Shown in pieces: positions 11,205 to 22,309 of a DNA stretch of 64,000 nt. The notes under the pieces were generated by a model, which worked only from the letters and a program-made list of their open reading frames with translations, searched no databases and was not told the DNA's origin. Within the stretch, counting starts at the first letter, position 1; each line of letters begins with the position of its first letter. The stretch covers positions 27,970,699-28,034,698 of the forward strand of contig NC_092231.1 of assembly GCF_036320965.1 (NCBI RefSeq), read 5' to 3'. This DNA comes from Panulirus ornatus. Lineage: Eukaryota > Arthropoda > Malacostraca > Decapoda > Palinuridae. The position numbers and the translations under genes are program-made.

Positions 11205-11392
11205 AACCCAAGACGGTAAGTCACCTGAACCTGATGATTACAGAACCCAAGACGGTAAGTCACCTGGACCTGATGATTACAGAACCCAAGACGGTAAGTC
11301 ACCTGAACCTGATGATTACAGAACCCAAGACGGTAAGTCACCTGGACCTGATGATTACAGAGCCCAAGACGGTAAGTCACCTGGACCTGATG
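11205..11392. repeat. 39-bp minisatellite carrying splice-site-like motifs, about 5 copies
   Basis: Each unit reads GATTACAG, AACCCAAGACG, GTAAGTCACCTG, then a GAACCTGAT-type end. GTAAGT recurs at 11216, 11255, 11294, 11333 and 11372. Just upstream an open stretch ends LTHTLQNPR at the first such donor (10995-11215). The array may have grown from an exon end, but the exon itself is unproven. Confidence 0.95.
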
Positions 11393-11522
11393 ACTTATTC
11401 AACCTTCAGTTCTGAAGATGTGTGAGACCTGGGTCATCTTAACCACTAGTAATACCTGGTGATGTTTGTGTGTGGTGATGTTTGCGTGTGGTAAGTTATG
11501 TCGCTGATACACTTATGTAAAC

Positions 11523-12870
11523 TACACTCAACTGGTGGCTCATAATGTCCTCTACACTCAACTGGTGGCTCATAATGTCCTCTACACTCAACTGGTGGCT
11601 CATAATGTCCTCTACACTCAACTGGTGGCTCATAATGTCCTCTACACTCAACTGGTGGCTCATACTATCTTCTACACTCAACTGGTGGCTCATAATGTCC
11701 TTTACACTCAACTGGTGGCTCATAATGTCCTCTACACTCAACTGGTGGCTCATAACGTCCTCTACACTCAACTGGTGGCTCATAACGTCCTCTACACTCA
11801 ACTGGTGGCTCATAATGTCCTCTACACTCAACTGGTGGCTCATAATGTCCTCTACACTCAACTGGTGGCTCATACTATCTTCTACACTCAACTGGTGGTT
11901 CATAATGTCCTCTACACTCAACTGGTGGCTCATAATGTCCTTTACACTCAACTGGTGGCTCATAATGTCCTCTACACTCAACTGGTGGTTCATAATGTCC
12001 TCTACACTCAACTGGTGGCTCATAATGTCCTTTACACTCAACTGGTGGCTCATAATGTCCTCTACACTCAACTGGTGGCTCATAATGTCCTCTACACTCA
12101 ACTGGTGGCTCATAATGTCCTCTACACTCAACTGGTGGCTCATAATGTCCTCTACACTCAACTGGTGGCTCATACTATCTTCTACACTCAACTGGTGGCT
12201 CATAATGTCCTTTACACTCAACTGGTGGCTCATAATGTCCTCTACACTCAACTGGTGGCTCATAATGTCCTTTACACTCAACTGGTGGCTCATACTGTCT
12301 TCTACACTCAACTGGTGGCTCATAATGTCCTCTACACTCAACTGGTGGCTCATAATGTCCTCTACACTCAACTGGTGGCTCCTAATATCCTCTACACTCA
12401 ACTGGTGGCTCATAATGTCCTCTACACTCAACTGGTGGCTCATAATGTCCTCTACACTCAACTGGTGGTTCATAACGTCCTCTACACTCAACTGGTGGCT
12501 CATAATGTCCTCTACACTCAACTGATGGCTCATAATGTCCTCTACACTCAACTGGTGGCTCATAATGTCCTCTACACTCAACTGGTGGTTCATAATGTCC
12601 TCTACACTCAACTGGTGGCTCATAATGTCCTCTACACTCAACTGGTGGCTCATAATGTCCTCTACACTCAACTGGTGGCTCATAATGTCCTCTACACTCA
12701 ACTGATGGCTCATAATGTCCTCTACACTCAACTGGTGGTTCATAATGTCCTCTACACTCAACTGGTGGCTCATAATGTCATCTACACTCAACTGGTGGCT
12801 CATAATGTCCTCTACACTCAACTGGTGGCTCATAATGTCCTCTACACTCAACTGGTGGCTCTGGTACACT
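11523..12870. repeat. 30-bp minisatellite, about 45 copies
   Basis: The unit is CTCTACACTCAACTGGTGG followed by CTCATAATGTC. The period is exactly 30 throughout, with recurring variants (CATACTATCT, TTTACAC, GGTGGTT, CATAACG, ACTGATG). Both strands read open for about 460 codons, as HQLSVEDIMS on the minus and YTQLVAHNVL on the plus. This comes from the period being divisible by 3. Confidence 0.98.
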
Positions 12871-13351
12871 CACCATGTCCTCTACACTTAATGAAGAATA
12901 TATTTACAACTGAGACTTTGGTTATCACGTAAATCAACACCCCATATCAACTACGTGATTTTTCACTAGTTTTCACTTGTATATTTCTAAAAAAAAAAAA
13001 AAGAATGAAAAAAGAAAATGGTGTAGTTTCCAAAACTTTTCCGCAATCCTCATTCCCTCGTGGACTGACGGATATTACGTTGCCACACACTCTCTCTCTC
13101 TCTCTCTCTCTCTCTGGAGATTAGCATAATGGCCGGCCTCAGGAGCATCTGAATGTTTAAATCTTTTAAAAGCATTTCTCTCTCTCTCTCTACCAATGAG
13201 ATCTAATTCTTTATGCCTCCAGGGTGGCTCTCCAGATGTATATTGTCTGTTCTGGTATGTTCCCCATCCCCTCCAGTCTATTGTTCTCAGTCCAAAGATG
13301 TCTTCCTCCGTCTTAACACTCAGACCTACCAACCACCTTACGCTCCAGGGG
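12871..13351. other. Unique AT-rich sequence with short CT runs
   Basis: Contains (CT)n at about 13089-13116 and 13175-13192, and a poly-A at 12990-13003. A minus-strand open stretch near 13215-13330 reads TEEDIFGLRTIDWRGWGTYQ. It has no clear splice sites and is not called. Confidence 0.5.
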
Positions 13352-15329
13352 CCATGACTCATTCCTCGGACCATGACACATTCCTGGGGCCATGAAACAT
13401 TCCTGGGGCCATGACATATTCCTGGGCCATGAAACATTTCCAGGGCTATGAAATATTCCTGGGGCCATGAAATATTCCTGAGGCCATGATATTCCTGGGA
13501 CCATGAAACATCATTGGGGCCATGAAACATTTCCGGGACCATGAAACATTCCTGAGGCCATGAAATATTACTGGGGTCATGAAACATTCCTGAGGCCATG
13601 AAACATTCCTGGGACCAGGATACATTCCTAGGGCCATGAAACATTCCTGGGGCCATGAAAGATTCCTGAGGCCATGAAACATTCCTGGGGCCATGAAACA
13701 ATCCTGGGGCCATGACATATTCCTAGGGCGACGAAACACTCCTGGGGCCATGAAACATTCCTGGGGCCATGAAACATTTCTGGGCCCATGAAACTCCTGG
13801 GGCCACGAAACATTCCTGAGACCATGAAACATTCCTGGGGCCATGAAACATTCCTGGTGATATGATATGATATGATATCCCTGGGGATAGGGGAGAAAGA
13901 ATACTTCCCACGTATTCCCTGCGTGTCGTAGAAGGCGACTAAAAGGGAAGGGAGCGGGGGGCTGGAAATCCTCCCCTCTCGTTTTTTTTTAATTTTCCAA
14001 AAGAAGGAACAGAGAAGGGGGCCAGGTGAGGATATTCCCTCAAAGGCCCAGTCCTCTGTTCTTAACGCTACCTCGCTATCGCGGGAAATGGCGAATAGTA
14101 TGAAAAAAAAAAAAAAAAAAAAAAAATGAAACATCCTAAGGCCAAGACACATTCCTGGGGCCATGAAACATTCCTGAGGCCACGACACATTCCCGGAGCC
14201 ATGAAACATTCCTGGGGGCCATAAAACATTTCTAGGCCATGAAAAATTTCTGGGGCCATGAAACATTTCTGGGGCCATGAAACACTTCTGGGGCCATGAA
14301 ACATTTTTGGTGCCATGACATTCCTGTGGCCATGAAACACTTCTGGAGCCATGAAACATTCCTGGGGCCATGAAACATTCCTGGGGCCATGAAACATTTC
14401 TTGGGCCATGACACATTCCTGGGGCCATGAAACATTTCTATGGTCATGACACATTCCTGGGGCCATGAAACATTTCTGGGGCCATGAAACATTCCTGAGG
14501 CCATGAAACATTCCTAGGCCATGAAACATTCCTGGGTTCAAGAAACTCCCAAGGGCCACGAAACATTCCTAAATCCATGAAAGATTCCTGGGGATATGAA
14601 ACATTCCTGAGGCCATGACACATTCCTGGGGCCATGAAACACTCCTGAGGCCATGAAACATTTTTGAAGCCATGAAATTCCTGTGGCCATGATACTTCTG
14701 GGGCCATGACACATCCCTGGGGCCATGAAACATTTTTGGTCCCATGACATTCCAGGGGACATGAAACTTCTTGGGCCATGAAACATTTCGAGCCATGATA
14801 CCTTCCTGGGGCAATTAAACATCTCTGGGGCCATGACACATTCCTGAGGCCATGAAACATTTCTGGGGCCATGACACATTCCTGAGGCCATGAAACATTT
14901 CTGGGGCCATGAATCATTTCTGGGGCCATGAAACATTTCTGGGGCCATGAAACATTTCTGGGGCCATGAAACATTTCTGGGGCCATGATACATTCCTGGG
15001 GCCTTGAAAAATTTCTGGCGCCATGACATTCCTGGAGCCATGAAAAATTTCTGGGGCCATGGCACATTTCTGGAGCCATGAAACATTTCTGGGGCCATGG
15101 CACATCCTTGGAGCTAAGTGACATTCCTGAGTCTGAGATATTCCTGAGGCCATGAGACAGTCCTGAGGCCATGAGACAGTCCTGAGGCCATGGCACAGTC
15201 CTGGGGCCATGACACAGTCCGGGGCCATGACAAAGTCCTTGGGCTATGGCATATTCTTGGGGCCATGGAACATTTCTAAGATCATGGCACATCCTTGGGG
15301 CCAGGACACATTCCTCAGAGCATGACACA
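13352..15329. repeat. 19-bp minisatellite, diverged subfamily
   Basis: Unit GCCATGAAACATTCCTGGG, with many substitutions and indels, over about 2 kb. It is interrupted by a hairpin element at 13858-14126. Because 19 is coprime to 3, all minus frames give the same 19-residue cycle (MAPGMFHGPRNVSWPQECF), producing frames of up to 305 codons that are not genes. Confidence 0.97.
13858..14126 (+). mobile_element. Short hairpin element (SINE-like), copy A, poly-A tailed
   Basis: A (TGATA)n block is followed by a core starting CCCTGGGGATAGGGGAGAAA at about 13879. The core ends CGGGAAATGGCGAATAGTAT, followed by about 24 A. Arms AAGGAACAGAGAAGGGGGCC (14004-14023) and GGCCCAGTCCTCTGTTCTT (14045-14063) pair as an imperfect ~19-bp stem. 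Near-identical copies lie at 32030-32271 (minus) and 62306-62523, with partial copies at 19130-19292 and 19320-19471. It splits the 19-bp array, so it inserted after that array existed. The poly-A tail and lack of coding suggest a retroposed non-autonomous element. Confidence 0.75.
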
Positions 15330-16498
15330 TTCCTGGGGTCATGACACATTCCTGGGGTCATGACGCATTCCTGGGGTCATGACACATTCCTGGGGTCATG
15401 ACGCATTCTGGGGTCATGACACATTCCTGGGGTCATGACACATTCCTGGGGTCATGACACATTCCAGGGGTCATGACACATTCCTGGGGTCATGACACAT
15501 TCCTGGGGTCATGACACATTCCAGGGGTCATGACACATTCCTGGGGTCATGACACATTCCTGGGGTCATGACACATTCCAGGGGTCATGACGCATTCCTG
15601 GGGTCATGACACATTTCTGGGGTCATGACACATTCCAGGGGTCATGACGCATTCCTGGGGTCATGACGCATTCCTGGGGTCATGACACATTCCTGGGGTC
15701 ATGACACATTTCTGGGGTCATGACACATTCCTGGGGTCATAACACATTCCTGGGGTCATGACACATTCCTGGGGTCATGACACATTTCTGGGGTCATGAC
15801 ACATTCCTGGGATCATAACACATTTCTGGGGTCATGACACATTCCTGGGGTCATGACACATTCCTGGGGTCATAACACATTTCTGGGGTCATGACACATT
15901 CCTGGGGTCATGACACATTTCTGGGGTCATGACACATTCCTGGGGTCATGACACATTCCTGGGGTCATAACACATTCCTGGGGTCATGACACATTCCTGG
16001 GGTCATAACACATTTCTGGGGTCATGACACATTCCTGGGGTCATGACACATTTCTGGGGTCATGACACATTCCTGGGGTCATGACACATTCCTGGGGTCA
16101 TGACACATTCCTGGGGTCATGACACATTCCAGGGGTCATGACACATTCCTGGGGTCATGACACATTCCTGGGGTCATAACACATTTCTGGGGTCATGACA
16201 CATTCCTGGGGTCATAACACATTCCTGGGGTCATAACACATTTCTGGGGTCATGACACATTCCTGGGGTCATAACACATTCCTGGGGTCATAACACATTT
16301 CTGGGGTCATGACACATTCCTGGGGTCATAACACATTCCTGGGGTCATAACACATTTCTGGGGTAATGGGACATTACTGGTGCTGAGACAGATTCCTGAG
16401 GCCATGATACATTCCTGGGGTCATGACACATTCCTGGGGTCATGACACATTCCTGGGGTCATGACACATTCCTGGGACCATAAAACATTCCTGGGGTC
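15330..16498. repeat. 19-bp minisatellite, homogenised subfamily with 57-bp trimers
   Basis: Unit TCATGACACATTCCTGGGG. Variants TCATAACACATTCC and TCATAACACATTTC alternate with the base unit in a three-unit (57-bp) pattern, clearest at 16180-16360. Confidence 0.97.
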
Positions 16499-16694
16499 AT
16501 AACGCAGCTGCAGTTTGCACTAATGAGATCATAAACATCCACCCCGCTCAGGCGTGGCAAGGGAGGGCGTGGGGCAGTGTTGCTGCTGATGCTGTAGTGA
16601 GGACAGACACACGCCCCCACCGCTGACCTCATAACAATGGACCAGTAAGAAATGATGTTGTTATCAGATACATCAACTCCTCTCCAGGTCCAGC

Positions 16695-17105
16695 CCCACA
16701 CTGGCCCTGGTATCGTGACGTCAGGTCCCCACCAGGTACTGACCCTGGTATTATAACGTCAGGTCCTCGCCAGGTACTGACTCTGGTATTATAACGTCAG
16801 GTCCTCGCCAGGTACTGACCCTGGTATTATAACGTCAGGTCCACGCCAGGTACTGACCCTGGTATTATAACGTCAGGTCCTCGCCAGGTACTGACCCTGG
16901 TATTATAACGTCAGGTCCTCGCCAGGTACTGACCCTGGTATTATAACGTCAGGTCCACGCCAGGTACTGACCCTGGTATCATAACGTCAGGTCCTCGCCA
17001 GGTACTGACCCTGGTATTATAACGTCAGGTCCCCGCCAGGTACTGACCCTGGTATCATAACGTCAGGTCCCCGCCAGGTACTGACCCTGGTATTATAACG
17101 TCAGG
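16695..17105. repeat. 38-bp minisatellite, about 10.7 copies
   Basis: The unit runs CCAGGTACTGACCCTGGTAT then TATAACGTCAGGTCCTCG. The copies are very similar. Confidence 0.97.
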
Positions 17106-17172
17106 TCATCACGTGTCTACAAGCATCACCTTCTGTCCACCAGGGCGTTGCCTCCCTCTCTCTGTTCTGCAG

Positions 17173-17373
17173 GTATTTTTGGCCGCTGGTCTGCAGGTGC
17201 CCCTGCCAGCTGGGCTTGCACCCGCGACGCGCGTCTGGCTGATCCTCCAGTTGTTTCTGTGTGGAAACCAGCGACACGAGGATCGACCGTTATGTCATCT
17301 TTCCCCGATCATCGAAGCTCTGGATTTCTTCATTTTTAGTATTTTACAATTTTCATCACCTGAGAAGGCCTGA
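17173..17373 (+). CDS. Candidate terminal exon, frame unresolved
   Basis: A strong pyrimidine tract and acceptor (CCTCTCTCTGTTCTGCAG) ends at 17172. Two frames are open beyond it. One ends at TAG after PDHRSSGFLHF (17339). The other reads VFLAAGLQVPLPAGLAPATR and ends SILQFSSPEKA (17373). No family is recognised. Having two equally good frames weakens the case, and no polyadenylation signal is close. Confidence 0.18.
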   Translation, partial: VFLAAGLQVPLPAGLAPATRVWLILQLFLCGNQRHEDRPLCHLSPIIEALDFFIFSILQFSSPEKA

Positions 17374-17399
17374 AATCAACCATGCAATATACACTAGAT

Positions 17400-17775
17400 A
17401 TCTGATGTATGTTATTTACCACTACAACCCCAAGAGGTGAACCCCGAGCCATCTATGTGGCAGCCAGGTAGCCTAACTCCGAGGCCATGACGAACTTAAA
17501 CCAGCATATCCACCGTCACGCATCCTTCACGAGATGGACACACTGCTGCTCACACTCTGGACAAGGAGGGAAGACTTTCTGGTCAACTCCCAAGGCACTA
17601 CGGTAATGTGTATATATCTCAACTATGTAATGTACACAGAATATCTGATGTAAACGATTCACCGCTATACCCCGTTAGTAGAACCCCGGATAATCTATGT
17701 GGCAATCTGGGTGTTAGGGTAACTGGGTGCCACACAGATGGTCCGGGGTTCGATTCTCGAGGTATAGTGGTAAAT
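17400..17775. mobile_element. tRNA-derived SINE fragments, including an inverted pair
   Basis: On the plus strand, 17718-17775 holds GGTCCGGGGTTCGATTCTCG, a polymerase III B-box context (GGTTCGANNCC), ending GAGGTATAGTGGTAAATAG. The reverse complement of 17641-17696 matches the same segment (CCGGGGTTCTACTAACGGGG). A third, also inverted, lies at 17412-17470. Two head regions thus sit back to back. Confidence 0.6.
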
Positions 17776-17785
17776 AGTTTACATA

Positions 17786-17914
<129 letters not shown>

Positions 17915-17929
17915 GCGGAAACAGGAGTC

Positions 17930-19100
17930 AAGCAGGGAGTGCTCATCCTCGTCGAAGGCTCAGATTGGGGTGTCTGAACGTGTGTAGATGTAACCAAGAT
18001 GAGTAGAGAGGAGATAGGTAATATGTTTGAAGAAACGAACCTGGATGTTCTGGCTCTGACTGAAACGAAGCTCAAGGGTAAATGGGAAGAATTGTTTGGA
18101 AATGTCTTGGGAGTAAAGTCAGAGGTTGGAGATAGAGCTTAGGAAGGAGTAGCACTACTCCTGAAGCAGGAGTTGTGGAAGTATGTGATAGAGAGTACGA
18201 AAGTAAATTCTAGATCAAGGTAGGTAGGACTGAAAGTGGATGGCAAAAGACGGGTGATTACTGGTGCTTATGCACCTGGTCATGAGAAGAAAGATCATGA
18301 GAGGCAAGAGTTTTGGGAGCAGCTGAGTGAGTGTGTTAGCGGTTTTAGTGCACGAGACCAGGTATTAGTGATGGGTAACTTAAATGCGAAGGTAATCAAT
18401 GAGGCAGTTGACGGTATAAACTGTGCGCATATGGTATTCAGCGTTATAAATGGAAATAGTTAAAAGCTTGTGGATTTGTGAAAAAAATGTGACTGGAAAT
18501 ACCTTGCATAAAAAGTGATATATACATTCATACATTTATATATTTATCTGAGTAGGAGAGCTAGTCAATGGACATTATTATATTACGCGTAAATTGATAG
18601 GCGTGTAAAAGAGAGACTTTTGGATGTAAATGTGCAGCGAGGGGCAGCTGATGGGATGTCGGATCACTATCTTGTAACAACGAGCGGGAAGATTTGTAGA
18701 GATTTTCGAAGAGAAGACACTGTTGGGGAGAAGAGAACGGTGAGAGTAAGTGTGCTTGGAGAGGAGTCTTGTGTGAAGAAATACCAAGAGATATTGAGAG
18801 TAGAATGGCAAAAGGTGAGAGCAAATGAAGTGGGGGGAGCGGGTGAGGAATGGGATGTACTTAGGGAAGCAGTGATGGCATGAGAGATGCATGTAGCATG
18901 CTAGAGGTGGGAGATGGGCATATAAAAAAGGGTAGTGAATGGTGGGATGAAGTTAAATTGCTATTGAAAGAGAAAAGAGAGACGTTTGGGCGGTACGTAT
19001 GAGGGAGTGAAAATAATTGGAAGATGTATAAAAGAAAGAGGCAAGAGGTCAAGAGAAAGGTGCAGGGGTTGAAAAAGAGAGTAAATGAGAACTGGGGTGA
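17930..19100 (+). pseudogene. RTE-like LINE endonuclease domain, broken
   Basis: Plus-strand frames read NMFEETNLDVLALTETKLKG (N-terminal 'L..TET.L' block), then GLKVDGKRRVITGAYAPGHE, FWEQLSECVSGFSARDQVL and VMGNLNAKVINEAVDG (block equivalent to GDFNAKVG), near 18010-18420. After a diverged AT-rich patch come DRRVKERLLDVNVQRGAADG and MSDHYLVTTSGK (SDH block, 18600-18690). A basic/acidic linker follows (EEWDVLREAVMA, 18850-18882) and continues to about 19090. Apurinic-type LINE endonucleases nick target DNA. GNLN in place of GDFN and several stops mean this copy is dead. It is cut off before the reverse transcriptase and is followed at once by hairpin-element copy B. Confidence 0.85.
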
Positions 19101-19129
19101 GACAGAATGAGAGTGGGTGGGTCTTTTTT

Positions 19130-19288
19130 CATGTTTCCTATCGCTGCCTTGATAAAGCGGGAAACGGCGATCAGGTTCCAAAAGAAGGACCAGAGAAGGG
19201 GGCACGGTGAGGATATTCCCTCAAAGGTCCAGTCCTCTGTTCTCAACGCTACCTCGCTAACGCGGGAAATGGCGAATAGTATGAAAGA

Positions 19289-19292
<4 letters not shown>
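19130..19292 (+). mobile_element. Hairpin element, partial copy B
   Basis: It starts with an extra, diverged copy of the 3' motif (AAAGCGGGAAACGGCGATCA). The hairpin region AAAAGAAGGACCAGAGAAGG follows, then the shared 3' end CTCGCTAACGCGGGAAATGG, then (TA)n. Confidence 0.7.
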
Positions 19293-19319
<27 letters not shown>

Positions 19320-19470
19320 CAAACTATTCGCCATTTCCCGCGTTAGCGAGGTAGCGTTAAGAACAGAGAACTGGGCCACTGAGGGAATATCCTCACCTGG
19401 CCCCCTTCTCTGTTCCTTCTTTTGGAAAATTAAAAAAAATTGAGAGGGGAGGATTTCCAGCCCCCCGCTC

Positions 19471-19549
<79 letters not shown>

Positions 19550-19575
19550 TTTTATACTTTGTCGCTGTCTCCCGC

Positions 19576-19656
<81 letters not shown>

Positions 19657-19660
19657 ACTG
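19293..19660. repeat. (TA)n and poly-T blocks around the hairpin elements
   Basis: TA runs at 19293-19310, 19471-19531 and 19578-19654, with poly-T at 19311-19319 and 19532-19553. A fragment of the 3' motif (TCGCTGTCTCCCGCG) lies at about 19561-19577. Confidence 0.9.
19320..19471 (-). mobile_element. Hairpin element, copy C, inverted to copy B
   Basis: The minus-oriented copy begins with ACTATTCGCCATTTCCCGCG and contains both stem arms (AAGAACAGAG..., ...CTCTGTTCCTT). It ends at CCCCCGCTCCC before (TA)n; the CCCTGGGGATAGG end is missing. Confidence 0.75.
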
Positions 19661-19854
19661 TCAGACGTTGTATGAGCTACCTAACAGAAGGCAGACACCA
19701 CCACAAAGTTACGTTCAGATCATGTAGGCTCCAACCTCTGCTGGACTCTACTATGTTAACTGGTTCACCACGATGATTCCGCCCTTGTACAGGAGGGTGC
19801 AACCCTTGTGCACGTCGCCGCGCCGATCCTTGTATGTGTGCTGGCTCGGTCTCT

Positions 19855-19945
19855 GACCTGACCGTTAAGGGTCAAGCCAAATATCAAGGCATCCAAGGGT
19901 TCGTATCTCCGGGGTCGTCTCGTCGTGCTCCAGTGGTTTAGAGAC
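19855..19945. repeat. Fragment of the dispersed ~21-bp repeat
   Basis: GGTTCGTATCTCCGGGGTCG followed by TCTCGTCGTGCTCCAG matches the 273-640 array. The flank TAAGGGTCAAG also resembles 59930-59950. Confidence 0.5.
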
Positions 19946-19960
19946 GTCATGCATACTCAC

Positions 19961-20127
19961 TAGAGGAAACTCTCCTCCTCCAGCTGAGCATGTGACGGTA
20001 CTGTGTGGCCAACTGCCAGATATATCTGACCCACTGGCCTCACATTTTGGGGAGGAGATGCAGCTGCCACACCCACGGTGACAGCCACCACCGATGATAG
20101 CGACATTCACTGCCTCCCAGGAGACAG
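19961..20127 (-). CDS. Candidate internal exon, cysteine-rich (167 bp)
   Basis: On the minus strand an acceptor (TCGTCCTCAACTATCGCAG) precedes 55 open codons that end at a donor CCTCTA/GTGAGT. The product contains NVAIIGGGCHRGCGSCISSP, then KCEASG and HSTVTCSAGGG. The six cysteines could suit a secreted domain, but none is recognised. The opposite strand is also open here (20094-20354), so the coding strand is uncertain. Confidence 0.2.
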
Positions 20128-21372
20128 CTGCGATAGTTGAGGACGACGTTGATGCGTTCTGTCTCGAGCTGCTCGACACTCGGAGAGTTATGGCTGACCA
20201 AGATAGGCCAGGGGGACGTCGCGTCGCCCTGGTCGATAAGAAAAGGATCCGCCCAGTCCTGGCTCCAACAGGACAATACCTTCGCGTGAAATCAGTGATC
20301 TGTCCTGGGAAATTTAATCTCGTGGCGAGTGACGAAATTGTCCGACGAACATGATCTGTTCAGACGGAGACAGAGTGAACACCGGACGGGAGAGGCAGCT
20401 CATGCCTTACCTGACACTACCAACTCCGAGATTAAGTCTATTACGTCAGAGGACATCGCTGACGACTTCGGCAGCAGATAATAGTGAGGGGAGTAGAGCA
20501 GCGAACAGTTTACTTAGGGAGAAACTTGATAGGTACAGAGGCGCAAAAAATGTCAGTCGTGGACATGAAGCAGAGATTTTGTCAAGATTATTTCTCAAGG
20601 TATCCATGTGATTACTCTCAACTACTGCTGGTGTCACAGTCTCATCCAAGGAATATCACTTAGCCCAATCAAAGTATTGTTTACCTTCCACCTTGTGTCC
20701 ATTACTGTGGGTGAAATCACATTCATCTATTCTTAACTAGCTGCTTAGATCAAGAGTGATAAAAACTATATGACTCTGAACTACTATATCTGACCATCTC
20801 TCTTGAGAAGGAAGTCATCAATCATCACAAAGGAATGTCCAGGAAAACCTGACCTTATGTGCTACAATAAGGGGCCGGCCAGGCTGGGATGTGTACTCCA
20901 CCTGGGGTCAGTTGAAGACTTCATATTGAGACTTGTGGTCAGAACGTCGCCATAAGAGAACCTATCATGGGCGAGCAGCCTCTACCGTGTGCTGGAGCCA
21001 GCACCATCATCATCATCTTCCGCAGACTGACCTCCGTCCTTCGTTAGCTAGAGTGAGGGAGTTGGGGCACTAATTCCCCTTCCCTGACGTGGGCCGGGTA
21101 AACCGCACGCCAGTTCACACAGTGAAGGGGCCGGGCCCTCCGTGGCTCACCTTGGGCCCACCCTGGGCCTAAAATTCTAGCCACAGTTGGCTCTATCACT
21201 GTGCCTGATGGTACCTCATACTTCAGCTGACCGAGAGGGCTGAGCCTAGATTTCTGATTACAGGAGACGAGCTGAAGTGGTCATGACAGTAACAAATTTG
21301 TATGGCTTATGAGAGAGGAGAGCGGCTGCTCTGTGTGAGACAGCAGTACGTTCAACCTGCCTCACGCTGCAG
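20128..21372. other. Unique stretch, possible exons but no gene supported
   Basis: Plus-strand frames at 20094-20354 (ends ASDEIVRRT) and 20351-20611 (contains LLREKLDRYRGAKNVSRGHE) are open for 86 codons each. The second ends near a donor-like CTCAAG/GTATCC. No motif identifies them. 20640-21290 shows nothing. Confidence 0.35.
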
Positions 21373-21495
21373 TTACCATATAGACCACTGGACTCCAGCC
21401 CCCTGGATGGTCAACCAGACCCAAGCGTCGACCACAGCCACCCATCTCCAGCTGTGGTACCCCAAGCTGGGAGCCATGACATCACCCGAGTGTAG
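21373..21495 (+). CDS. Candidate terminal exon (40 codons plus stop)
   Basis: An acceptor (CAACCTGCCTCACGCTGCAG) is followed by LPYRPLDSSPLDGQPDPSVD and ends PQAGSHDITRV, then TAG. It is proline- and aspartate-rich like a disordered tail. No family is recognised, and an alternative overlapping frame (21302-21616) is also open. Confidence 0.22.
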   Translation, partial: LPYRPLDSSPLDGQPDPSVDHSHPSPAVVPQAGSHDITRV

Positions 21496-22113
21496 AACAC
21501 GGTACAGACGGTACTGTACCTTAACCTGGACGGTACGGGCCTTGAACACGATGGGGATGACCCTTGGTTCTCATGGCCACCGTCGTGATCAGGGAGGAGC
21601 AGAAGAACAGCAGTGAACACCTCACGCCTCCACCTGACCACCACCGTGTTCTCTCACCACAAGAACATACCTGAAGTTATTTCCCACAGGCTTTGAAACC
21701 GTCCTCAATAAATCTTGTCTTGGATGAGATGTTAATGAACAGATTACCTTCCACAATGGTCACACAAGAATATAATTATACATAATTACATTAAATCATA
21801 TTAAATTATTTCATCCTCACCACTTTACCGTCTAATTCCACTCTGCGGTGGGGGGATGGGGGGTTAGTACCCCTTTGAGCCCGGCGAGCCCTACGTGAGT
21901 CAGTAACCAAGGGTGAGTCAGTCATGAGTACACTCATCACTTACCTGGAAAAGAGAAAAGAAAAATATTACAATAGAATTATATCAGACATTGATATTAT
22001 TAATAAATTTAAGGCGTTTCACTTGTGTGTTTGTTATTTTTGTTCAATTCTTACGAGTACCATCACGTCTGTTCTTTATTATCTCCCATTGTTCTCCCAC
22101 TGCCTGCTTCCCG

Positions 22114-22120
<7 letters not shown>
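21496..22120. other. Unique sequence, nothing recognised
   Basis: AT-rich after about 21700. No motif or repeat was seen. Confidence 0.5.

Positions 22121-22199
<79 letters not shown>
22121..22199. repeat. (CT)n microsatellite
   Basis: About 39 CT units, grading into a CT-rich transition (22200-22310) that leads into the next array. Confidence 0.97.
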
Positions 22200-22202
<3 letters not shown>

Positions 22203-22309
22203 GTCTCTTACTAAGCTCTCACTCCCCCTATGCCTTTTCCTCTTACTCTCCCTGCCTTTTCCTCTCACTCTCCTCGCCTTTTGCTAAGCTGTGAGTAAGG
22301 CCTCTCACC

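Noticed and set aside
11496..12932. 457- and 465-codon open frames on opposite strands
   Set aside because: Both arise from an exact 30-bp period without stops, and both cannot be genes.
13628..15361. Overlapping minus-strand frames with a MAPGMFHGPRNVSWPQECF repeat, resembling a repetitive structural protein
   Set aside because: The 19-bp unit gives the same peptide cycle in every frame, and small indels only switch phase. The pattern is fully explained by the DNA repeat.
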